From Lepus europaeus (taxonomy: Eukaryota > Chordata > Mammalia > Lagomorpha > Leporidae), in assembly GCF_033115175.1 (NCBI RefSeq), contig NC_084850.1, positions 18,631,218 to 18,695,217 of the forward strand: DNA of 64,000 bases. The letters run 5' to 3'. Under the pieces are notes generated by a model. The model saw only the letters and a list, made by a program, of their open reading frames with translations, searched no databases and had not been told where the DNA came from. Position numbers and translations under genes: made by a program. Shown piece after piece: positions 10,372 through 21,365 of this stretch (position 1 is its first letter; each line of letters opens with the position of its first letter).

Positions 10372-13076
10372 GACACCCCATTGGCCCAACTCACTAAAAA
10401 AAGAAGAGAAAAGACCAAAATCAATAGGATCAGAGATGAAAAGGGAAACGTAACAACAGACGCCACAGAAATAAAAAGAATCATCAGAAATTACTACAAG
10501 GACTTGTATGCCAGCAAACAGGGAAATCTATCAGAAATGGACAGATTCTTGGAAACATACAACCTACCTAAATTGAGCCAGGAAGACACAGAAAACCTAA
10601 ACGGACCAATAACTGACACAGAAATTGAAACAGTAATAAAGGCCCTCCCAACAAAGAAAAGCCCAGGGCCAGATGGATTCACTGCTGAGTTCTACCAGAC
10701 ATTTAGAGAAGAACTAACTCCAATTATTCTCAAACTATTCAGAGCAATCGAAAAAGAGGGAATCCTCCCAAATTCATTCTATGAAGCCACCATCACCTTA
10801 ATTCCTAAGCCAGAAAGAGATGCAACATTGAAAGAGAATTACAGACGAATATCCCTGATGAACATAGATGCAAAAATCCTCAATAAAATTCTGGCCAATA
10901 GAATGCAACAACACATCAGAAAGATCATCCACCCAGAACAAGTGGGATTCATCCCCGGTATGCAGGGATGGTTCAACATTTGCAAAACAATCAACGTAAT
11001 ACACTACATTAACAGACTGCAGAAGAAAAACCATATGATTATCTCAGCAGATTCAGAGAAAGCATTTGATAAAATACAACACCCTTTCATGATGAAAACT
11101 CTAAGCAAACTGGGTATGGAAGGAACATTCCTCAATATAATCAAAGCAATATATGAAAAACCCACGGCCAACATCCTATTGAATGGGGAAAAGTTGGAAG
11201 CATTTCCACTGAAATCTGGTACCAGACAAGGATGCCCACTCTCACCACTGCTATTCAATATAGTTCTGGAAGTTTTAGCCAGAGCTATTAGGCAAGAAAA
11301 AGAAATTAAAGGGATACAAATCGGGAAGGAAGAACTCAAACTATCCCTCTTTGCCGATGATAGGAGTCTTTATTTAGGGGACCCAAAGGACTCTACTAAG
11401 AGACTACTGGAACTCATCGAATAGTTTGGCAAAGTAGCAGGATATAAAATCAATGCACAAAAATCAACAGCCTTTGTATACACAGGCAATGCCACGGCTG
11501 AGGAAGAACTTCTAAGATCAGTCCCATTCACAATAGCTACAAAAACAATCAAATACCTTGGAATAAACTTAACCAAAGAAGTTAAAGATCTCTACGATGA
11601 AAACTACAAAACCTTACAGAAAGAAATAGAAGAGGATATCAAAAAATGGAGAAATCTTCCATGCTCATGGATTGGAAGAATCAATATCATCAAAATGTCT
11701 ATTCTCCCAAAAGCAATTTATACATTCAATGCAATAGCAATCAAGATACCGAAGACCTTCTTCTCAGATCTGGAAAAATGATGCTGAAATTCATATGGAG
11801 ACACAGAAAACCTCGAATAGCCAAAGCAATCTTGTACAACAAAAACAATGCCGGAGGCATCACAATACCAGATTTCAGGACATACTACATGGCAGTTGTT
11901 ATCAAAACAGCATGGTACTGGTACAGAAACAAATGGATAGACCAAGGGAACAGAATAGAAACACCAGAAATCAATCCAAACATCTACAGCCAACTTATAT
12001 TTGGTCAAAGATCCAAAACTAATCCCTGGAATAAGGACAGTCTGTTCAATAAATGGTGCTGGGAAAATTGGATTTCCACGTGCAGAAGCTTGAAGCAAGA
12101 CCCATACCTTTCACCTTACACAAAAATCCACTCAACATGGATTAAAGAATTAAATCTACAACCTGAAACCATCAAATTATTAGAGAGCATTGGAGAAACC
12201 CTGCAAGATATAGGTACAGGCAAAGAGTTCTTGGAAAAGACCCCAGGAGCACAGGCAGTCAAAACAAAAATTAACATTTGGGATTGCATCAAATTGAGAA
12301 GTTTCTGTACTTCAAAAGAAACAGTCAGGAAAGTGAAGAGGCAACCGACAGAATGGGAAAAAATATTTGCAAACTATACTACAGATAAAGGGTTGATAAC
12401 CAGAATCCACAAAGAAATCTAAAAAATCCAAAAAAACAAAACAAACAACCCACTTAAGAGATGGGCCAAGGACCTCAATAGACATTTTTCGAAAGAGGAA
12501 ATCCAAATGGCCAACAGACACATGAAAAAATGTTCAAGATCACTAGCAATCAGAGAAATGCAAATCAAAACCACAATGAGGTTTCACCTCACCCCGGTGA
12601 GAATGGCTCACATTCAGAAATCTACCAACAGCAGATGCTGGAGAGGATGTGGGGAAAAAGGGACACTAACCCACTGTTGGTGGGAATGCAAACTGGTTAA
12701 GCCACTATGGAAGTCAGTCTGGAGATTCCTCAGAAACCTGAACATAACCCTACCATACAACCCAGCCATCCCACTCCTTGGAATTTACCCAAAGGAAATT
12801 AATTTGGCTAATAAAAAAGCCATCTGCACATTAATGTTTATTGCAGCCCAATTCACAATAGCTAAGACCTGGAACCAACCCAAATGCCCATCAACAGTAG
12901 ACTGGATAAACAAAGTATGGGACATGTACTCCATAGAATACTATACAGCAGTAAGAAACAACGAAACCCGGTCATTTGCAACAAGATGGAGCAATCTGGA
13001 AAACATCATGCTGAGTGAATTAAGCCAGTCCCAAAGAGAAAAATATCATTTGTTTTCCCTGATCGGTGACAACTAA

Positions 13077-13136
13077 CTGAGCACCAAAGGGGAAACCTGT
13101 TAAGTGAAATGGGCACTATAAGAAACAATGAACTGA
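13077..13136 (+). other. Start of L1 B 3'UTR, ending in a target duplication
   Basis: Sequence after the ORF2 stop, as in the copy at 41932-41990. The last 17 bases (13120-13136, AAGAAACAATGAACTGA) are repeated at 16225-16241, where the normal 3'UTR continues (TCAGCTCGTGTCC). Confidence 0.85.
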
Positions 13137-13440
13137 ACAGGGAGGAGATGAACAATTTGGAACATGCTCAATCGGTCTGGCCGCAAATGATGGAGTTAGA
13201 AATGTGCCAGGGGATTCCAACACAATCCAATCAAGATGGCATGTACCAATGCCATCACACTAGTCCAAGTGATCAATTTCAGCTCACAATTGATAGCTCT
13301 GATAGGTCTAAGAGTCAAAGAGATCACACAAGCAAGACAAGTATCTGCTAATACTAACTGATAGAATCAAAAAGGGAGAGAAAGATCCAACATGGGAAGT
13401 GGGATACACAGCAGACTCATAGGATGGCAGATGTCCTAAA

Positions 13441-14386
13441 CAACACTCCGGCCTCAGAATCAGCCCTCAAGGCATTCAGATCTGGCTGAAGAGCCCATGA
13501 GAGTATAGCAGGCATGGAAAGCCAAGATATCATGGGAAAAAAAAAAAGACCTAAATGAATGATCTCTGTGAGTGAGATCCCAGTGGAAAGAACGGGGCCA
13601 TCAAAGAAGGAGATGCCCTTCTCCGAAGGGAGGAGAGAACCTCCACTTTGACTATGACCCTATCGGAATAAGACCAAAGTCAGCGAACTCTAAAGGCTTC
13701 CATAGCCCTGGCAACTCATGACTAGAGCCTAGGGAGATTACTGACGCCATGAACAGGAGTGTCAAATTGTTAATTCAGCAACAGGAGTCACTGTGTACTT
13801 ACACCCCATGTGGGATCTGTCCCTAATGTGTCGTCTAAAGCCAAGTGATGCTATGACTGGTACTGAAACAGTATTTTTATACTTTGCGTTTCTGTGTGGG
13901 CGCAGACTGATGAGGTCTTTGCTAATTATATACTGAAGTGATCTTCTGTATATAAAGAGAATTGGAAATGAAAAAAAAAAAAAACAACCTGGTGTTAAAA
14001 TGGAAATGGCATAGAAAATTAATTATTTTGAAAAAAAAATTATGTGGGATCTCTGTCTTTAATGTGCTGTACATTGCTATTTAATGTTATAATTAGTAAT
14101 CCAATGGTAGTTTTTTCACTCGATGTTGCTATGGGGGCAAAATGTTGAAACCTTTACCTAATATATACTAAATTGATCTTCTGTATACAAAGAGAATTGA
14201 AAATGAATCTTTACATGAATGGAAGGGGAGGGGTAGCGGGAGGGGGGAGGGTTGCGGGCGGGAGGGAAGTTGTGGGAGGGGGGAAGCCATTGTAACCCAC
14301 AAGCTATACTTTGGAAATTTATATTCATTAAATAAAAGTTTAATAAAAAAAAAAAAGAATTAAGAACTAAAAAAAAAAAAAAAAAA
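13441..14386 (+). repeat. 3'UTR tandem unit 1
   Basis: Runs from CAACACTCCGGCCTC to the A-rich spacer containing GAATTAAGAACT. Length 946 bases. Its body is nearly identical to that of unit 2, while its first about 115 bases differ from units 2 and 3 at several sites (CTCCGG, CATTCAGA, GGCTGAAG, TATAGCAGG). Confidence 0.92.
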
Positions 14387-15335
14387 CAACACTCTGGCCT
14401 CAGAATCAGCCCTCAAGGCATTCGGATCTGGCGGAAGAGCCCATGAGAGTATAGTAGGCATGGAAAGCCAAGATATCATGGAAAAAAAAGACCTAAATGA
14501 AAGATCTCTGTGAGTGAGATCCCAGTGGAAAGAACGGGGCCATCAAAGAAGGAGATACCCTTCTCCGAAGGGAGGAGAGAACCTCCACTTTGACTATGAC
14601 CCTATCGGAATAAGACCAAAGTCAGCGAACTCTAAAGGCTTCCATAGCCCTGGCAACTCATGACTAGAGCCTAGGGAGATTACTGACGCCATGAACAGGA
14701 GTGTCAAATTGTTAAGTCAGCAACAGGAGTCACTGTGTACTTACACCCCATGCGGGATCTGTCCCTAATGTGTCGTCTAAAGCCAAGTGATGCTATGACT
14801 GGTACTGAAACAGTATTTTTATACTTTGCGTTTCTGTGTGGGCGCAGACTGATGAGGTCTTTGCTAATTATATACTGAAGTGATCTTCTGTATATAAAGA
14901 GAATTGGAAATGAAAAAAAAAAAAACAACCTGGTGTTAAAATGGAAATGGCATAGAAAATTAATTATTTTGAAAAAAAAAATTATGTGGGATCTCTGTCT
15001 TTAATGTGCTGTACATTGCTATTTAATGTTATAATTAGTAATCCAATGGTAGTTTTTTCACTCGATGTTGCTATGGGGGCAAAATGTTGAAACCTTTACC
15101 TAATATATACTAAATTGATCTTCTGTATACAAAGAGAATTGAAAATGAATCTTTACATGAATGGAAGGGGAGGGGTAGCGGGAGGGGGGAGGGTTGCGGG
15201 CGGGAGGGAAGTTGTGGGAGGGGGGAAGCCATTGTAACCCACAAGCTATACTTTGGAAATTTATATTCATTAAATAAAAGTTTAATAAAAAAAAAAAAGA
15301 ATTAAGAACTAAAAAAAAAAAAAAAAAAAAAAAAA
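14387..15335 (+). repeat. 3'UTR tandem unit 2, a hybrid of units 3 and 1
   Basis: 949 bases. The head (14387 to about 14550) matches unit 3 at every site where units 1 and 3 differ. The body (from about 14560) and the spacer match unit 1. This is the arrangement expected of the extra unit made by unequal crossing-over between units 1 and 3. Confidence 0.9.
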
Positions 15336-16224
15336 CAACACTCTGGCCTCAGAATCAGCCCTCAAGGCATTCGGATCTGGCGGAAGAGCCCATGAGAGTA
15401 TAGTAGGCATGGAAAGCCAAGATATCATGGAAAAAAAAGACCTAAATGAAAGATCTCTGTGAGTGAGATCCCAGTGGAAAGAACGGGGCCATCAAAGAAG
15501 GAGGTACCTTTCTCTGAAGGGAGGAGAGAACTTCCACTTTGACTGTGACCCTATCGGAATAAGATCAAAGTCAGCCAACTCTAAAGGCAACTCATGACTA
15601 GAGCCTAGGGAGATTACTGACGCCATGAACAGGAGTGTCAAATTGTTAAATCAGCAACAGGAGTCACTGTGTACTTACACCCCATGTGGGATCTGTCCCT
15701 AATGTGTCGTCTAAAGCCAAGTGATGCTATAACTAGTACTGAAACAGTATTTTTATACTTTGCGTTTCTGTGTGGGCACAAACTGATGAGTTCTTTACTA
15801 ATTATATACTGAAGTGATCTTCTGTATATAAAGAGAATTGGAAATAAAAAAAGAACAACCTGGTGTTAAAATGGAAATGGCATAGAAAATTAATTAATTT
15901 GAAAAAAAATTATGTAGGATCTCTGTCTTTAATGTGCTGTACATTGCTATTTAATGCTATAATTAGTAATCCAATGGTAGTTTTTTCACTTTATGTTGCT
16001 ATATGGGCAAAATGTTGAAATCTTTACCTAATATATACTAAACTGATCTTCTGTATACAAAGAGAATTGAAAATGAATCTTTACATGAATGGAAGGGGAA
16101 AGGGAGCGGGAAAGGGGAGGGTTGCGGGCGGGAGGGAAGTTATGGGAGGGGGGAAGCCATTGTAACCCATAAGCTATACTTTGGAAATTTATATTCATTA
16201 AATAAAAGTTTAATGAACATAAAA
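15336..16224 (+). repeat. 3'UTR tandem unit 3
   Basis: Head identical to that of unit 2. Its body is distinct (GGTACCTTTCTCTGAAGG, a short deletion near 15588, GGGCACAAACTGATGAG) and ends at AATAAAAGTTTAATGAACAT plus A run. Confidence 0.9.
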
Positions 16225-16241
16225 AAGAAACAATGAACTGA

Positions 16242-17609
16242 TCAGCTCGTGTCCTGACTTAGGTGTACAATGTAATACTTTATCCTTTTTAGGATTTGTT
16301 GTTGTTGTTGTTGTTCTAGTACTAGTGGTTGAACTCTGTAATTAACACACAATTATTCTTAGGTGTTTAAATTTTAACTGAAAAGTGATCCCTGTTAAAT
16401 TTGAGAGTGGAAAAAGAGAGGGAGGAGATGTACAATTTGGAAGATGCTCAATCTGACTTGCCACAAATGGTGGAGTTAGAAATGTGCCAGGGGATTCCAA
16501 CACAATCCCATCAAGGTAGCATGTACCAATGCCATCGCACTAGTCCAAGTGATCAATTTCAGCTCACAATTGATGGCTCTGATAGGTCTAAGAGTCAAAG
16601 GGATCACACAAACAAGACAAGTGTCTGCTAATACTAACTGATAGAATCAAAAAGGGAGAGAAAGATCCAACATGGGAAGCGGGATACACAGCAGACTCGT
16701 AGAATGGCAGATGTCCTAAACAACACTCTGGCCTCAGAATCAACCCTCAAGGCATTCGGATCTGGCGGAAGAGCCCATGAGAGTATAGTAGGCATGAAAA
16801 GCCAAGATATCGTGGAAAAAAAAAGACCTAAATGAAAGATCTCTGTGAGTGAGATCCCAGTGGAAAGAATGGGGCCATCAAAGAAGGAGGTACCTTTCTC
16901 TGAAGGGAGGAGAGAACTTCCACTTTGACTGTGACCCTATCAGAATAAGATTAAAGTCAGCGAACTCTAAAGGCTTCCATAGCCATGGCAACTCATGACT
17001 AGAGCCTAGGGAGATTACTGACGCCATGAATAGGAGTGTCAAATTGTTAAGTCAGCAACAGGAGTCACTGTGTACTTACACCCCATGTGGGATCTGTCCT
17101 TAATGTGTTGTCTAATGTGAAGTGATGCTATAACTAATACTGAAACAGTATTTTTATACTTTGTGTTTCTGTGTGCGTACAAACTGATGAGGTCTTCACT
17201 AATTATATACTGAATTGATCTTCTGTATATAAAGAGAATTGGAAATGAAAAAAAAACCTCGTGTTAAACTGGAAATGGCATAGAAAATTAATTAAGTTTT
17301 TTAAAAAAACTATTATGTAGTATCTCTGTCTTTAATGTGCTGTACATTGTTATTTAATGCTATAATTAGTACTCCAATGGTAGTTTTTTCACTTTGTGTT
17401 GCTATATGGGCAAACTGTTGAAATCTTTACCTAATATGTACTAAACTGATCTTCTGTATATAAAGAGAATTGAAAATGAATCTTTATGTGAATGGAATGG
17501 GAAAGGGAGCGGGAGGGGGGAGGGTTGTGGGTAGGAGGGAAGTTATGGGAGGGGGGAAGCCATTGTAACCTATAAGCTGTACTTTGGAAATTTATATTAA
17601 AGAAAAATA
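16242..17609 (+). other. L1 B 3'UTR, remaining part and 3' end
   Basis: Continuation of the host 3'UTR: GTT trinucleotide run at about 16300, a short open frame at 16401-16631 that recurs in other copies, the two similar blocks around CTTCTGTATATAAAGAGAATTG, the G-rich run and an imperfect A tail. The canonical ATTCATTAAATAAAAG terminus is altered (ATTAAAGAAAAATAAA). Ends at the 3' target duplication. Confidence 0.85.
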
Positions 17610-17626
17610 AAAGAAAATGTGGTATA
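17610..17626 (+). repeat. Target-site duplication of L1 B, 3' copy
   Basis: AAAGAAAATGTGGTATA, identical to 7194-7210. Old L1 ORF2 resumes from here. Confidence 0.93.
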
Positions 17627-18067
17627 TATACACTAAAATACTACTCAGGTATAAAAAAGAATGAAATCCTATATTTGCAACAAAATGGATACAACTGGAA
17701 ACCATTAGGCTTAATGAAATAAGCCATTTCCAAAAGGCAAATACCATATATTTTCCCTGATCTGTAGCAACTAATGGAGTACCAAAAATGTAATGTATAT
17801 GAGCAAATTTGATTTTTTTAGGTTTGATAATTCTTTACAGCCCTTGTGTTTACTGTGGAGGAATAGTGTTTTTTTCTTGTTCTTAATACTTGTTGAATCT
17901 TTTACTTAGTGGAGGGGTAAGCTTATAAGTATAAAATAAACCGCAAGTATGTCATGGTGAAACTTGAAAGAAAAATAAGAAACAAAGTAGGAGGTAGGCT
18001 GCAAGCATGGGTGGGAGGGAGTGTAAGTTTGAAGTATCATTAGTCTCCTAACTCTGTATATATGAAA
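17610..18067 (+). mobile_element. Old L1, right part: ORF2 end and 3'UTR
   Basis: ORF2 continues from the duplicated target to a stop at about 17772-17774 (after FSLICSN), then a short old-type 3'UTR with GGTGGGAGGGAGTG and GTATATATGAAACACATGAAA. It stops abruptly at 18067, where a minus-strand L1 begins. Confidence 0.82.
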
Positions 18068-18806
18068 CACATGAAACTCGGATTCCCAAGTTGCTAATTT
18101 CTAACTTCATTCATTTATGGTATGAGAAGCTGCGTGCTATGATTCTAATTCTTTTGAATTTGCTGAGACTTGCTTTATGGCCTAGTATGTGGTCAATCCT
18201 AGAGAAGGTTCCATGTACTGCTAAGAAGAATGTAAATTCTTTATGTGTAGGATGAAAAGTTCTGTAGATATCTATTAGGCCCATTTGAGCTATAGTGTCA
18301 TTTAAATCTACTGTCTCCTTGTTGATCTTCTGTCCTGTTGATCTGTCTATCTCTGAGAGTGGAGTATTGAAATCCCCCAGTACTATTGTATTGGGGTCTA
18401 AGTCTCCCTTTAATTCCCTTAACAAGTCTTTTAAATAAGCTGGTGCCCTGTAATTAGGTGCATATACATTGATAATCTTTATATCTTCCTGTTGAATGGA
18501 TCCCTTAATCATTATATAGTGCCCCTCTTTGTCTCTCCTAATAGTTTTGGTGGTAAAATTTATGTTGTCCAATATTAAGATGGCTATGCCTGCTCTTTTT
18601 TCATTTTTGTTGGCATGGTATAACTTTTTCCAGCCTTTCACTTTCAGTCTGTGTGCATCCTTTTTAGAAAGATGTGTTTCTTGTAAGCAGCAAATAGATG
18701 GGTTTTGTTCCTTAACCCAATCAGCCAATCGGTGTCTTTTAACTGGATTGTTCAGGCCTTTAACATTTAATGTGACTATCGATAAGTAGTAACTTTGTCC
18801 TACCAT
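18068..18806 (-). pseudogene. L1 ORF2 endonuclease domain, truncated
   Basis: Starts MVGQSYYLSIVTLNVKGLNNP at 18806 and stays open for 231 codons. N14, E43 (CCLQETHL) and GDFNTPL are intact. The SDH catalytic box has become SYH, followed at once by a TGA stop at about 18111. L1-like sequence continues to 18068 and is then cut off, so the reverse transcriptase is absent. Confidence 0.92.
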
Positions 18807-18848
18807 TTTTGGGTGTCCTGTGATCTTTTGCTGTGAGGTTTCCTTCCT

Positions 18849-19857
18849 TTACCTTCTTTCATATTGGTGACCGTGTTTCTGTGTTTCTGCATATATCACA
18901 TCTTTAAGCATCTTTTGCAGGGCTGGATGAGTGGCGACAAATTCTTTCAATTTCTGTTTGCTGTGAAAGGTCTTTCTTTTACCTTCATTCACGAATGAGA
19001 GCTGGCAGTTTTTCTCTCTTAGTACCTGGGCTATATCTCGCCATTCCCTCCTCGCTTGTAGGGTTTCTGATGAGAAGTCTGCTGTGAGTCTAATTGCAGA
19101 TCCTCTGAGAGTGGTCTGACAATTCTCTCTTGCACATTTTAAGATCTTTTCTTTATGTTTTACTGTGGTGAGTTTAATTATGACGTGTCATAGTGAGGAT
19201 CTCTTTTGGTCATGTTTATTAGCGGTTCTATGAGCTTCCTGTACTAGGATGTCTCTGTCCTTCTCCAAACCTGGGAAATTTTCTGCTAGTATCTCACTAA
19301 AAAGGCCTTCTAATCCTTTCTCCCTCTCCATGCCTTCAGGAACTCCTAGGACCCGAATGTTAGGTTTTTTAATAGTATCCTGTAGATTCCCGACAGTATT
19401 TTTTAGATTTCTGATTTCTTCTTCTTTTCTTTGTTTTGCCTGTTTCCTTTCCTGTTCTCTGTTCTAAGTCTGATATTTTCTCTTCTGCCTCACCCATTCT
19501 GTTTTTAAGGCTCTCTAATGTGTTTGTCATTTGATCTATTGAATTCTTCATTTCATTATGATTTCTTGTCACTATCACAGTTTCTTGTTCTACTAGTTGT
19601 TTCATTTCATTTTGATTCCTCCTTAATGTTTCATTTTCACGTGTGAGATTTTCTATCTTGTCCATTAAGGATTTCTGTAGTTCAAGAATTTGTTTTTGAG
19701 AGCTTCTTAATGATCTTACCAATTTTTTGAGATCCGCTTCTTGCATTTCTTCTATCTCATCATCTTCATAATCTTGCATTGGGGTGTCTTGTTCATTTGG
19801 GGGCATCATAGTGTCTTCCTTGCTCTTGTTACCTTGGTTTCTACATTTGTTTGGCAT
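18849..19857 (-). pseudogene. L1 ORF1 of element C, frameshifted
   Basis: Starts MPNKCRNQGNKSKED at 19857. N-terminal region and coiled coil are open to about 19468, where a small deletion shifts the frame; a stop follows at 19369. The RRM and C-terminal domain are recognisable in other frames down to a stop at 18849-18851. The order and length agree with elements B and E. Confidence 0.9.
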
Positions 19858-20052
19858 CTTGGAGGTGTTCTTTGTTTCCTTCGCTGTGGTGTTTTATCTC
19901 ATTATACTATGACTCTATAGTATGTGGACTGCCTGCTTTTGATGGATCCTTAGAGGCAATGCTGGGTGTGGCCAAAGAGCTCTGTTTGGTTCTTCAGGGT
20001 TAGGATTGTGTCAAAGGTGACTCACCCAGATCGTTCTCTGGCTTGCTCTCTT

Positions 20053-20090
<38 letters not shown>

Positions 20091-20640
20091 AGACTCAGTT
20101 GGGAAGAAATTCCACACAGCTCACCGGATTGCCTAGGTTACGGAGTTTGTTTTACATATGTAAAATGGTGCCTGCTCTTTGTCTTGCTTGTCTTTGTAAG
20201 GTGAGTGGAGAGAGAGGCTAGTGACCCTGCCAGTTCCCCCTATTTATTCAATTTTTTTTCTCTCCTCCAGTCAGCCTGGTGCACTTTCCCCTGTGGGACT
20301 CCAGACTACGCTCCACCCTTTCTGGCCAATGTCTCGGGTTACCTCTCCTTCCAGCTCTGGGGCTCAAATTCTGTGGCTGGGCTTCTGTGGCTGGGCTTGC
20401 CAGGCTCTCTGCTCCTGCGGATCCACCCTCGTGGCTCCGCTCCCGCGGCGTGGCTCGGCGCGGCGGTGGGCCACCCTGCTCTCCCTGTAGGTCTTCTGTG
20501 TCACATCCACCAGATCTGGAATAGTTTCCTCTGCAGTTTTCCTTCTGAGTCTCTTCCTGAGGGTACAGTAACTCCACTTTTGCTATACTATCTTTTCCCA
20601 GACTGTTGGTGTGTGCCCTCACTCCTCCGCCATCTTATGA
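19858..20640 (-). promoter_or_regulatory. L1 C 5'UTR (internal promoter region)
   Basis: Complete L1 5'UTR of about 780 bases on the minus strand. It includes a CpG-rich stretch at 20420-20470 and a (TC)n run at about 20054-20085 near ORF1. L1 5'UTRs carry internal polymerase II promoters. Several open frames on the + strand here are antisense to the 5'UTR and are not considered genes. Confidence 0.8.
20627..20636 (-). promoter_or_regulatory. YY1-like site at the L1 5' end
   Basis: AAGATGGCGG on the minus strand, beginning four bases in from the 5' end of element C. YY1 binding to such a site sets the transcription start in human L1. In element E the matching stretch (36034-36042) has lost the T, reading AAGAGGCGG. 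Confidence 0.65.
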
Positions 20641-21365
20641 GCTAATCGTGTTGTGTTTTTTAATCCATTCAGCCAGTCTGTGTCTTTCAACTGGAGAGTT
20701 CTGGCCATTTACATTCAATGCGACTATTGAAATGCAGTGAATTTGCCCTGCCATTTTCCCAAAGATATTTCGAATATATGCTTTGAGATTCCTGTGATCT
20801 TTTACTGGGAGGTTTTCTTCCTTTACCTTCTTTCATATTGATGACCGTGTTTCTGTGTTTCTCTGTTTAACACATCTTTAAGCATCTTTTGCAGGGCTGG
20901 ACGAGTGCTGACAAATTCTTTCAATTTCTGTTTGCTGTGAAAGGTCTTTATTTCACCTTCATTCACAAATGGGAGCTTTGCAGGATATAGTATTCTGGGC
21001 TGGCAGTTTTTTCCCTTAGTACTTGGGCTATATCTCACCATTCCCTCCTAGTCTGTAGGATTTCAAATGACAAGTCTGCTGTGAGTCTAATTGGAGATCC
21101 TCTTAGATCCTCTTAGAAACGTTAGATTATACGTTTCTATCTTACACAGTTTAGAATCTTTATGTTTCACTGTTTTGAGTTTGATTACAATGTGTCATGG
21201 TAAGGTTCTCTTTTGGTCACGTTTATTGGGAGTTCTGTGTGCTTCTTGTACTTGGATATCTCTTTGCTTCTCCAAACCCTGGAAGTTTTCTGCTAGTATT
21301 TCACTAAAAAGGTCTTCTAATCCTTTCTCTGTCTCCATGCCTTCAGGAACTCCTAGTTCAATCCT
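20641..21365 (-). mobile_element. Older L1 fragment D: ORF2 start and ORF1 C-terminal part
   Basis: Minus-strand L1 sequence. ORF2 start at about 20754 (MAGQIHCISIVALNVNG) running down to 20641, where element C was joined. Upstream on the minus strand is the ORF1 C-terminal part, open at 21041-20823 and ending QKHGHQYERR, then more decayed ORF1 to about 21365 with a small local duplication at about 21100-21117. More diverged than element C. Confidence 0.85.

Larger units (their letters stand above)
8735..13076 (+). pseudogene. L1 ORF2 (endonuclease and reverse transcriptase) of element B, interrupted
   Basis: ORF2 protein nicks target DNA and copies L1 RNA at the nick. Endonuclease: N14, E43 (CCLQETHL) and the SDH box are present, but codon 145, normally Asp in GDFNTPL, is Glu (9167-9169). 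The frame stays open to the nested insertion at 9854, resumes after 10371, then meets a G-to-T stop at 11422-11424, an A-run frameshift near 11777 and a stop near 12420. The reverse transcriptase box at 11350 reads FADDRS instead of FADDMI. The C-terminal Cys-rich motif C-x3-C-x7-H-x4-C is intact ([18 protein letters not shown], about 12638-12691). Final stop 13074-13076. Confidence 0.93.
13137..16224 (+). mobile_element. Nested L1 N2: 5'-truncated 3'UTR expanded into a tandem array
   Basis: This insertion begins in the middle of an L1 3'UTR (GGGAGGAGATGAACAATTTGG), about 200 bases downstream of the interrupted position, and ends at an A-rich tail near 16224. Identical 17-base flanks at 13120-13136 and 16225-16241 define it. 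It holds three tandem 3'UTR units starting at 13441, 14387 and 15336, each ending in AATAAA and an A run. Joining the flanks restores a normal 3'UTR. Confidence 0.88.
7211..17609 (+). mobile_element. L1 element B, near full length, with nested insertions
   Basis: Younger L1 inserted into the old L1. Order: partial 5'UTR 7211-7633, ORF1 7634-8666, ORF2 8735-13076 (interrupted at 9854-10371), 3'UTR 13077-13136 and 16242-17609 (interrupted at 13137-16224). Without the two inner insertions it is about 6.8 kb. The 5'UTR starts within a GC-rich part rather than at the true 5' end, so it is slightly 5'-truncated. The 17-bp target duplications show that the whole 10.4-kb block now occupies a single original insertion site. 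Confidence 0.92.
18068..20640 (-). mobile_element. L1 element C: full 5'UTR, ORF1, first part of ORF2; 3' half missing
   Basis: Reading the minus strand: 5' end at 20640 (TCATAAGATGGCGGAGGAG), 5'UTR to 19858, ORF1 19857-18849, ORF2 from 18806 to 18068, then an abrupt end against the old + strand L1. Most of ORF2, the 3'UTR and the A tail are absent. L1 copies usually lose the 5' end, so loss of the 3' half points to a later deletion or rearrangement, or to a 5' inversion whose forward part has been lost. Confidence 0.88.

Noticed and set aside
11004..11339. 111-codon minus-strand frame, with equivalents at 9286, 38662, 39697 and 56456
   Set aside because: Shadow frames of ORF2 that recur in every copy because ORF2 itself is conserved.
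13441..16224. CRISPR-like or satellite array
   Set aside because: The repeats are about 950-base L1 3'UTRs with poly(A) spacers, in a mammalian genome; not CRISPR and not a satellite family.
20205..20645. Open frames of up to 146 codons on the + strand
   Set aside because: They are antisense to the CpG-rich 5'UTR of L1 C; low stop density follows from GC content, with no domain or start context.
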